From NCBI RefSeq assembly GCF_000003605.2, contig NW_003126887.1, positions 333,630 through 355,147 of the forward strand: a stretch of DNA of 21,518 nucleotides, read 5' to 3'. Both the position numbers and the translations under genes were made by a program. Shown piece after piece: positions 7,481 through 16,000 of the stretch. Origin of the DNA: Saccoglossus kowalevskii. Taxonomy: Eukaryota; Hemichordata; Enteropneusta; Harrimaniidae. The stretch's first letter is position 1; every line of letters starts with the position of its first letter. The notes below the pieces were generated by a model. It saw nothing but the letters and a program-made list of their open reading frames with translations. It did not search any database and was not told where the DNA came from.

Positions 7481-9429
7481 CTGACAAAAGAAAAACGTAA
7501 AAATTGCAGTTAATCTTGCTGCGGTTGATTTTAAAGCGGAGGAGTCTTCACGTGCGCATGCGTCAGATGGCCATGGCGTGTCATTGTTTTCAAACAAGCG
7601 TCTACCATGCGTTTTTAGCGTGTGTTGTTATCGTCGCAAGGGACTTCCTCGCGTGCGCAGGTGACGACCCTCCCGATTTAATATTAAATCACTGATGGAC
7701 GTACAACCAGATCATACACAACACATTCACACATTTTTTTTCTAATATAAAATTGTATACTTAACTCACCATACGTTACATCCATTATCTGACGGAAAAG
7801 AAGAACCATGTTCATGATGACCTTCAGGTCCATTGCAATCCTTGGGAGGTTTCACTAGCAGAAAACAGAAACAATGATATAATAATCGACATAGTTAACT
7901 GCGGTAACGCGCCTCGCAACTGAAATGAGTGAAACCAAAAAGGGAGTCACCCTAGTGTTCAAAATGTTGAAACATGAATTTTGAGAATTAAATTTGCTTT
8001 AATAACCAGAATAAAATACACGTGGTATTACATGATATATCGACAATATTCGATATGAAACTTACCACCAATAGGTTGTAAACACATTGAAGCACATCCG
8101 TTAGAGCAGCATTTCAGTTCGTTGTCGCATTGAATGTCACTGTCACATTCATGGATACACAGAACTCGGGTCAAGTCGCTGGGTGGTTTCAGATTTGGAC
8201 ACTTGCCTGGTTTTTCTATTAAATTATACATAACGTCAGAGAATCGCATTGAACATTGATAAACATTGCAGCACAACAGATGATTCACATTCAATCATAC
8301 AGTCTCGTAATCGGTATTAAAATACGCTTACCATTACAGTCGACTTTCTCTCCATCGTAAAAGAATTCAGCATTGCATCCGCCACAGTAATTTGCTACAC
8401 ATTCGGCGTAGGGATACAACGGGCATTCTTCAACTGTACAAGGATCAGCAAAGCAGTTAACAATTGTACCACCGGGACAAGGATTGCCTGTGTACAAAAA
8501 CTATTATTCAGCAACAACAAAAATAATACCATGGTTTTATCTAGTTCTAAGTTTTAAGATGAATATTGAGTTCCGTGGTTGATTTGTTTAATAACATGAA
8601 ATCATTCAATACAATAATGATATATAAACTACAATGCTTTCATCAAGTTCCAAATCTCTTATTGAGATGAGTACTTTGTGGCATTTTATATTGTGCAGTG
8701 ACAATTAAATGCATTTCTATTAAATTAGGCAATTACCACCACAATTTTTTATAGTATCGAGGGAGGGACAATAAACGCTATTTTTAATCACGTTCAAAAT
8801 TCATATCCAATTTATATTAGCTAATAAAAAAAAAACATTTTAACATAAACCGATATACAAATCAACATATTAGTATTCCAGTTGACTTTCTCTGTCTATC
8901 AATACAGAATTCAGCATTTCATCTATCATAATGACTTTCTATCTAGTGTCTGACGCAGTGGGTAATCAGTGATCTGGCGGGAATCAGAGAAAAGGTAAAA
9001 AATAGTATGACCAGGAAAAGACAATTGTCAATGAACGCAAAATACCATACTTTTATTTAAATCATATCATATCATATCTTCATATCTTGTTTTGGCAATA
9101 TAATTTAAATCATTGGTGTTATACTAGGTATGTCAGTGCTCCTTCTTTTTTTACCTCCATGTACTAGGTAAGAACGCTAGTGAATACACATGAATACCCA
9201 TCTATTGTCACCTACCTGCATTCTGTCTCTTCGCTATGTCAACAGCTGGTGCCTAAAACAAAATAAGTACACAAATAAAAATATTATAATGTTAAAAAGT
9301 ATTCTTATTATGAAACCATTCTTATCTTTCAATTCTCAAATAACATATATATTATATATCTATAGATGTACTTACTGTTGCGGCGGCGACAAAGACAACG
9401 ACGACGAGAACGGAAAGTATTCGAAACAT
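7426..9429 (-). CDS. Secreted three-module Cys-rich protein: 8-Cys domain, WAP domain, pacifastin/VWC-like domain
   Basis: Minus-strand exons in order: 9376-9429, 9216-9252, 8332-8487, 8066-8215, 7770-7854, 7426-7480. They join to 537 nt (178 residues plus TAA), and all junctions are GT-AG. Residues 1-18 form a signal peptide (MFRILSVLVVVVFVAAAT), followed by a linker with AKRQ. Residues 34-81 hold eight Cys with CVANYCGGCNA, a domain I associate with invertebrate shell or matrix WAP proteins. Residues 88-127 are a textbook WAP four-disulfide core (C-x13-C-x3-C-x5-C-x5-CC-x3-C-x3-C). Residues 139-175 carry CNVCFCNDGRTMCTKRAC, the pacifastin inhibitor pattern, although the first Cys spacing (18) is longer than usual, so VWC-like is an alternative. 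Likely roles are protease inhibition or extracellular matrix. Domain exons 3 and 4 are phase 1-1 modules, consistent with exon shuffling. Domain calls are firm; function is inferred. Confidence 0.9.
7531..7681. mobile_element. TTAA-ended MITE, copy 1
   Basis: A 151-bp element between TTAA and TTAA with imperfect terminal inverted repeats of about 16 bp (TTAAAGCGGAGGAGTC versus TTAAATCGGGAGGGTC). It shares long blocks with the element at 13121-13256, including TGCGCATGCGTCAG, ATTGTTT and CAAACAAGCGTCTACC. TTAA ends point to a piggyBac-type family. It lies inside the last intron of the WAP gene and encodes nothing. The TGCGCATGCG core resembles an NRF-1 site. Confidence 0.75.
7700..7769. other. 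WAP gene intron sequence flanking exon 5
   Basis: Short intron remainder between the MITE and exon 5. It holds the donor GTGAGT (minus strand) and loosely resembles the flanks of the two decayed exon copies at 5326-5715. Confidence 0.4.
7770..7854 (-). CDS. WAP gene exon 5: first half of pacifastin/VWC-like domain
   Basis: Encodes DCNGPEGHHEHGSSFPSDNG then CNV, and ends with two bases of a Cys codon before GTGAGT. Reading on without splicing would give Trp and then TGA at once. Splicing instead completes the conserved CNxCxC motif with the next exon, so the splice reading is preferred. Two decayed duplicates lie further along the minus strand at 5634-5708 and 5423-5469. Confidence 0.82.
8066..8215 (-). 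CDS. WAP gene exon 4: WAP four-disulfide core
   Basis: A phase 1-1 exon encoding one complete WAP domain. Cysteines at 88, 102, 106, 112, 118, 119, 123 and 127 have the standard spacing, including the adjacent CC pair in LKCCSNGC. One domain per exon is typical of this family. Confidence 0.9.
8332..8487 (-). CDS. WAP gene exon 3: 8-Cys matrix-type domain
   Basis: A phase 1-1 exon encoding residues 31-82 with cysteines at 34, 42, 47, 52, 60, 65, 68 and 81. The strings FADPCTVEECP and YCGGCNAEFF are the recognisable core. Acceptor GTACACAG and donor GTAAGC are good. A decayed copy of its 3' part lies at 8876-8943. Confidence 0.88.
8876..8943 (-). pseudogene. Decayed duplicate of WAP gene exon 3
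   Basis: The plus-strand string GACTTTCTCT...GAATTCAGCAT, followed by a CATC-rich stretch, aligns with 8336-8400 inside the intact exon (GACTTTCTCT...GAATTCAGCAT then TGCATC). On the minus strand the CGGCNAEF region is recognisable, but a TGA interrupts it and cysteine codons are lost. It is a relic of an exon duplication within the same gene. Confidence 0.6.
9058..9082. repeat. ATCAT-type simple repeat
   Basis: Repeated ATCAT/ATATC words (AATCATATCATATCATATC) in WAP gene intron 2. Confidence 0.6.
9376..9429 (-). CDS. WAP gene exon 1: signal peptide
   Basis: Eighteen codons from ATG (9429-9427) give a short basic start and a Val-rich hydrophobic core ending AAAT, a classic secretory signal. 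The exon ends in phase 0 before GTAAG. A TATA box 40 nt upstream supports this ATG as the start. Confidence 0.88.
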
Positions 9430-9468
9430 GATAAGTGGTAACACTGATGGCTCACCAAACAAATTCTA

Positions 9469-9476
9469 CTTATATA
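9469..9476 (-). promoter_or_regulatory. TATA box of the WAP gene
   Basis: TATATAAG on the minus strand, 40 nt upstream of the signal-peptide ATG. A CATCAGTG initiator-like string at about 9442-9450 lies near the expected start, 25-30 nt after the TATA box. This implies a 5'UTR of only about 15-20 nt. Confidence 0.65.
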
Positions 9477-9479
9477 TGT

Positions 9480-12332
9480 TGTATCGATACAAGTGTGACG
9501 TGGCAGGTTAAAGTTCAAATAATCTGTGAATAATAATATTAATATTAATATTAATGGTATGTTTCACTGGACCTGAAAATACATGAATAATAGATATGTT
9601 TACTCAGCAATGATTAAAAAACAGCCTTACTTCACTTTATTCAAACTATTAGAAAAATCCAATTATCATTCGGAGAACGAAATTGCCACAGAAAGAAACA
9701 AACTTGAGAAACAATATCAGAAATAAATTTGAATTTATCAGTGAGTAGATATATTCAACATAGAAATGTAAATTTTGTCATTAAAATTACCAATAAAACA
9801 CTATTAAATATAAAAAAAAGAATTTCCTCTTTAAAATATTCTCTGTTTCTCCTTTTCAAAAGCTCAACACGTGTATTTTAGTGTAGATAAATACATTACT
9901 ATTTGAGTATTAGTTTTTTAACTAAAATTATGTAAATGTTTGTTAAAATAATATCGACCATACCTAACGCTTTCGTTGGTAGGTGTATGTTTAAATACTC
10001 GCTGACTAAACTCCCTCACCTACTCATACACTCGTACTTATGTAATAGTGTTAGTAACCGAATGTTCTACGCCTACACATATACAAATCTGTCAACACTG
10101 TCTTTGATGGCAAACATTTCATCAGTGCCATTATCCCTGGATACAATTAGGCATATGGCATTTTCGTAAATGTAAATTTACCTAATTACACGTTATTCGA
10201 TGGGATGATATTATTGTTTATATGGTAATGGCAGTAAATCCCATATGGTATATAATCTCGGTGCAACAAAAGTATTCAATTCATCTTTATAAATACTTAA
10301 AAATAATTTCATTATTCAAACCGAAGCGAGAGGTTTCTATTGAGTTAGATTGGAACGTTTCCAAATGACGTCGTTGCGCCCTTGTTCGCTGATTGGTCGA
10401 TTGGTTTGATTCAACTGCCATTTAAAGTGCACCATGGTCTCCAGAGGGAAAACTATGAAGGGCTGAACCTCTCTTTCATAGCCTTTCACTTAAAATGATG
10501 TTAGTTCGTATGAATATACACCTGCGATTGTTAAAATGTACCAATAATCAATTTTAAAAAAAACGAAATTACTTGCCGCCACTGTACCAATGTTGGATAA
10601 TATGTCTAGACTCCTGGTGAGTGTTCCACGGTTTTCTTCTCATGTGTGTCAGAATACGTTCAATCAACATGTTGAGTATCAATATCGGTAACACTGAGAA
10701 GTTCCTTGACAATTCACATGAAGTCATCAGTTCGAGCGAATCAAGTGTAACGATTCAAAAATAACGTATTATTATCGGATTTGTTGCAGTCTTTGTGTCA
10801 CGTTTATATTTGTACCTGTTCTCAAACTAATTTATATGAGAATCGCTGGAAGTGTGCTCCGAAATGTCGCCACCGTGTCACCTGTACGTCGTTCACGACA
10901 TTGTAGTTTCGAAAATATTACATCCCATAAAAATAAAACACGAAGGTACTGTTGATTAGATGGGACAACGGGTGTACTTTTGATAATAATTTAATATTTT
11001 TCAGTAGTGTCATTGTGCGACTAGTTCCATATTTATTAGTGTTGTGGTGACAACAATCAATTCTTCGAACAATATTGTTTATTTATGTAAAAGTTGATAC
11101 ACTTGAGTAATTAAGTTTGAATTAATTGTGCCTGAAAAAAGTGTGGTAGTGTGCTTTATGTTGTGGAATGATAAGATTGGATACCATGATGATTGGGTTA
11201 GGTATAAGCAATGTATTTTAAAGTTACAACTGTGTATTCGTTCATCATTTAAAACGGCCTTCATTTCATCAAAAAGGTCTTCGTCACCAGAGGGCGCTTT
11301 CAAGCACCACTTTCAACAAAGTCACACTCGTTAGTGAATTGATAGCGTTGGCCTCTCATCCGGGGTATGGGGCGATGGCACATTGTGAAAACGGAAACGA
11401 AAGATTAAATATTAAAACTAGTCAAAAACGACCTAAATAAGCCAAAATTAAACCAAGACTGATAAGTTTCAGTATATTCATGGCGACGTTTTCTCAAACA
11501 AATATTTAAAAAATGTTATCGTCCAATGTTATTCTTCGAGGTTCAAAAGTTGAAAAGTTCAAGTACTTTCCAAATTATATACGTAAAATTAAATAACTCA
11601 ATGAAATTTAAGAACAATTACAAATTGCATTTGGGGGGAGATTTGAGTGCATTGTTAAATTAAAGAATTATTAAATCTACCTTTTTATCAATAATTTGTT
11701 TTTTAGTCGTATTTATTGGACTGAAAACCTTTTAAACTAAGTGACATCTACAAAATAAATGAATGCAGAAATCCCCAAATAGATCATTATGCATAAATGT
11801 CGTCCCGTACAAATACTTGTTTATTATGGCGTGATGCCATACCTCAAAATCGGTAATTAAAATGTAAATAAAATAAATGAATGTTTATTTGATACTAAAT
11901 GTAATGTAGTTGGCTAATTACATGTATAAGTGTATTCAGACTAATTTATTCCTATATGTCTACTTTTGCCGTGACGGTCTTTTGAGTGATATGTAAGCTA
12001 CTATAACTGAAAAACGCCACAACGCCCGGATGACAAACTGTTTTGTACATGATAAAATTTCAACTTGAAGATTGCCGGGTTAGCAAATGTCTAATCTCAC
12101 TTTTACGTCAGATTAAAAAGAGTAATTTAGGATGCATTTCATTGCCACGGGAACCCCTTCAGCCATTACAGTATTGGTATTGTAATTTAGTATAATATTA
12201 AAATTAAAATCTGAACGTATTTAATGGTATATGTTTAAGTCATTATCCTTGTAAGCGCAAGCCGAGAGCTACGCTCACCTTTCAACTTTGCACTTTGATG
12301 CCAAACAAAAGGGCATATAATAAATAAATAAA
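9480..12332. other. Divergent intergenic region between the WAP gene and TYR-B
   Basis: About 2.85 kb of AT-rich DNA between two head-to-head genes; it must hold both promoters. Visible elements are an (ATT)n-like stretch (AATATTAATATTAATATT) at 9533-9554 and a TGACGTC CRE-like site near 10366 followed by two ATTGG (inverted CCAAT) motifs near 10392-10405. I find no gene: the open frames at 9936-10169 and 11079-11334 have no family resemblance. Confidence 0.5.
12316..12326 (+). promoter_or_regulatory. TATA-like string just before the TYR-B ATG
   Basis: TATAATAAATA lies only about 7-17 nt before the ATG at 12333, which itself has a good context (AAAATGG). If this were the working TATA box, transcription would begin inside the coding region, so it is more likely AT-rich leader sequence. 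The true promoter, or a 5'UTR exon, would then be upstream. Confidence 0.25.
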
Positions 12333-13010
12333 ATGGCGGCCGACTTTCAACTTCGTACAGTACTATTAAGCACCTTGTTCTTCAAATGCAGTGGCCAGTT
12401 CCCGAAGGTATGTGTTTCACCAGAATCACTGTCAAGTAAGGAATGCTGTCCACAACCAGTTGGTTATGACTCGAAATGTGGAGGACCTGGTAGAGGGGCG
12501 TGTGTCGATCTGTCGCCACCAAAAGCCGACGACTCTTCGCAATTCGGTGGTGATCTCGACCGTTTGGCGTGGCCGAGTACATTCTTTACACGTGCGTGTA
12601 AGTGTGACGGTAATTTTGACGGTTATGACTGTAGTCAATGCAAGTTTGGTTATAAAGGAACGGAATGCGACAAAGAAAATCGTGTGACCAGACGAAATAT
12701 CTTGTCAATGTCTCAGTCTGAAGTTAAGAAGTTCCGATCGTACTTATTAAATGCTAAAGACAAAATAAGTGACTATCAGATAGCGACAAGTCTTTATATC
12801 GATATGTTAAATGGTGATAACCCACTCTTTAATAATGTAAACGAGTATGATCGTTTTGTGTGGAACCACTATTATGCAGCGCGAGAAAATATTCGACGAC
12901 CTGCCGGTGTGAATGACGGTAGCACTATTATCGATTTTGCGCACGCTGGACCCGCCTTCTTAACCTGGCACCGGGCGTATCTACTCTTATTTGAACGCAT
13001 GATACAACAG
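12333..13010 (+). CDS. TYR-B exon 1: signal peptide, EGF-like region, CuA site
   Basis: 226 codons ending in phase 0 at MIQQ. A hydrophobic leader (TVLLSTLFF) precedes a likely cleavage near CSG-QFPK. QFPKVCVSPESLSSKECCP and the GRGAC string match the TYR N-terminal Cys-rich region. CKCDGNFDGYDCSQCKFGYK is EGF-like. CuA histidines lie in WNHYY, DFAHAGPAF and TWHRAYL. The donor is CAG|GCAAGT. Reading through it would add 16 residues (to TGA at 13061) and truncate the enzyme before CuB. Confidence 0.93.
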
Positions 13011-16000
13011 GCAAGTATAGAGGGCATTGACCTCTTCTTTGGTTTTATGACCCGGGAATGATATTCAGTTAGTACGCGTGAATAATTTAGGAGTCAATTA
13101 ATTGATACGTTTTGTTATAATTAAAGCGGGGGTGTCGCCGCCTGCGCATGCGTCAGTGGCCATAGCGTGTTATTGTTTACAAACAAGCGTCTACCCATGA
13201 GCCTTAGCGTTGTTAGCTTGTGTTGTTATCATTGCTTGATGACCCTCTCGCTTTAAGCTGTCAAATTATTCCCGGTATTATTCTTATACTTGTTGTTAAT
13301 ACCTGATTCTAACAAACTCATGGATAATTACGATATGGAATTACAGTATAATATTGTGTTTATTGGATCCCAGGTCCTGTCACGGTCCCATATATGGGAC
13401 ATTAGAAATTAGCCAGGATATATTGTCTACCTACTTTACAAATATAATCAAACACACAGGATATAACTGAACACCTTTTAATTAATCTTTTAAATATATT
13501 TATTTGACAAACTTTTTTTTCATGTATCTTGTACATTTCCGATGTGTTCTATCGATTTAAAAACAATTAAAAAAATGTTGGCTGTGTATTGCTGATACAA
13601 GTATTTTGAGGTCTAATAGAATCGGGAAATCAAATATACCTAGAATTTATTCAAAACAAGTTACTTTTGGACGGGATCCAATGGAAAGTAAGTCCTACAG
13701 GATGGGGAAAATAAGCAGGTGGTCCAATGGGAACCACTAGAACTGTTCTTATTGATTATTATAGGGTCTGTGATTTGTGATTGCATTATGAACACTTTGT
13801 AAATATCTTGTAACACAACAGACTTTTAATTTGATGAACTCACATAAAATCTAATTTTTCTAATAATATACTAAGTACACTATTACACTTCTTTGCTAGT
13901 AAAAGTTTTCCTAAATCATGAAAAAATATGTTCTGGTGTATAACAGTTTTTTTTAACAATGGTCTATAGGAAGATACCAAACCATCGATACAATTTTTAA
14001 AAAGGCACTATAATGCAAAACTGCATTATATGGAAATAATAAGATTACAATTTGAAAATGTTTATGAATATAGATATTAAATATGGTAATGTACCAGACT
14101 TGGTATAAGGTGATGTCGATATACACATAAGATATCAACATATATATTATAATTCCAGAATTATTATAACATTTTCTGTATGTGTCATATTATTTAGTGT
14201 TTTACTGTGACATATTTATTATTATGTTAATCATATATGTAATATTTATCTCTAAAGGTGAACAATGACGATGACTTTGCTATACCGTACTGGGACTGGA
14301 GTGGTGCACCCAACTGTGAGATTTGTACTGAAGAATATATGGGAGAAAATTCGCCTTCTCCGCCTCATAACATCCTAGGCGAGTTTTCTGGATGGAAGGA
14401 TCTATGCTCTGATTTTCAACGTTTCCATGACATTGGCTTGATTTGTAGTAATGTCGACAATTCGAATCTGCCGAGTATTACAAGACATCCTGGTAGTAAC
14501 AAGGTGTTGGACGAGTTGCCTTCTCTAGACGCACTTTACTATACGTTGAGTATGACTGATTACGATACAAGACCGTTGGTACCAACATTGAATGTGTCGA
14601 TTTCCTCTCATTGTAGCTTTCGGAATATTCTAGAAGGTATTACAAATATTAAACAATGTATATAGCGCTTTATTTTATGTGTCCTTTATACGAGATGTTG
14701 AAATGTTCGAGTTACGAACATCGACTTACGAAAACATCTAGTTACAGAAATGACCACACCCATATATTTGAAACCACGCCCACTTCTGTGGTACCACGCC
14801 CAAATTGTAACTCGATGTTCAATTAACAGTTGACAGAGTTATGGTCAACATATATTTTGGTGTTTGTTGAACGTTCACATCCAGTAACTCGAACATTAAA
14901 TAACAGTTAATCAAATTTCGAGGTACGGGCAACATTTATTTTTTGTTTTGTTTAACTTTCAAATTTCGAGTTAGTAACTCGAAATTTAATTAACAGTTAA
15001 CGAAAGTTTGAGTTGTTGTTTAATGTCTGCATTCATTTTAATTAACAGTAAACGTAACTACGAGTTACGGCAACATAGATTGTTGTTATTATTCAAACAT
15101 CCACATACCGTCTTTCATTTTTGACCACGCAATAAGCTTGCTTGTTTCAACTTGTCAACGTCCAATGGCGAGTGTATTTCAGTTTCGCTATGTGTTTGCA
15201 GGATTTGCCGATTCGGAAAGACAAACTGGTCTGTTCGCACCATTTGGTTTACAATCACAGAATCGAGTACATAGTTATCTGAACGGTACAATGGGAATTG
15301 TGGCATCGTCTCCAAATGACCCTATGTTCTGGCTACATCACTCCAATGTGGATAGAATTATGGAGAAATGGATACGACGGTTTGTAAATACCAAGAGTTT
15401 AAAATATGATTCCTTCGCTTATTTTACTCATTGTATGTATTGGTGTTTACACTGATTTGACACAATCTGCAATGACACTGATTGATAATTTTAATCATAT
15501 TGGCAGTGGACAGTTTCAGACCATGACCAAGCACGTTCTTTTAAACGTATGTGTTAGAGTGAAATATAATCTACCCCGGTATCCAGAAAAGCAAAACGAT
15601 GAGTAAATAAAACATTTTTCTAATTGTCTTGTAACCCAACATTACGACGTTAACTATAGCTATTTTGTGTGTTCCCTGTAGTTACAATGTCAATACAAAC
15701 CACTATCCACCAAAGGACAGCACACCTGTAGGACAAGAAGCTGATTCCTATATGGTACCATTCTTTCCAGTAATGAAAAATGGAGAATTCCTGCAGAAAT
15801 CACAAGTATTCGGATATACATACGACAATGTGGATTCAGAAGGTGCGAATATACGTATTCTCCTATCAATCGGGACAACATCGACTTATTAGTTGTTATA
15901 TTTTTTTATTTCTTTTAACATGATCCCAACCAAAAATGGTTTGTAAATTAACATTATATATTTACCATTCTTGACCAACTACATTTGCCAATGGCTTGTA

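Larger units (their letters stand above)
8488..9215. other. WAP gene intron 2, containing a decayed exon copy
   Basis: A 728-bp intron between exon 2 (9216-9252) and exon 3. It contains a degenerate duplicate of exon 3 at 8876-8943 and an ATCAT(ATC) simple repeat near 9058-9080. Otherwise nothing recognisable. Confidence 0.6.

Noticed and set aside
7766-7771. In-frame TGG-TGA on the minus strand as the stop of the WAP gene
   Set aside because: It would cut the protein at CNVW. The same bases form a good donor (GTGAGT), and splicing to 7480 completes CNVCFCNDG...CTKRAC, so the stop reading is less likely.
8690-8740. Possible decayed copy of the WAP exon 4 boundary (shared TTTCTATTAAATTA)
   Set aside because: Only about 14 AT-rich bases match clearly, too little to separate from chance.
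9936-10169. 77-codon open frame in the divergent intergenic region
   Set aside because: No family resemblance, no splice-site or promoter support, and a length expected by chance.
10441-10490. Small hairpin CTATGAA...TTCATAG in the intergenic region
   Set aside because: Seven-base arms with mismatched interior are common by chance.
12382-12687. Open frames overlapping TYR-B exon 1 in other frames and on the minus strand
   Set aside because: They are shadows of the real exon, whose Cys-rich, EGF-like and CuA motifs are unmistakable in its own frame.
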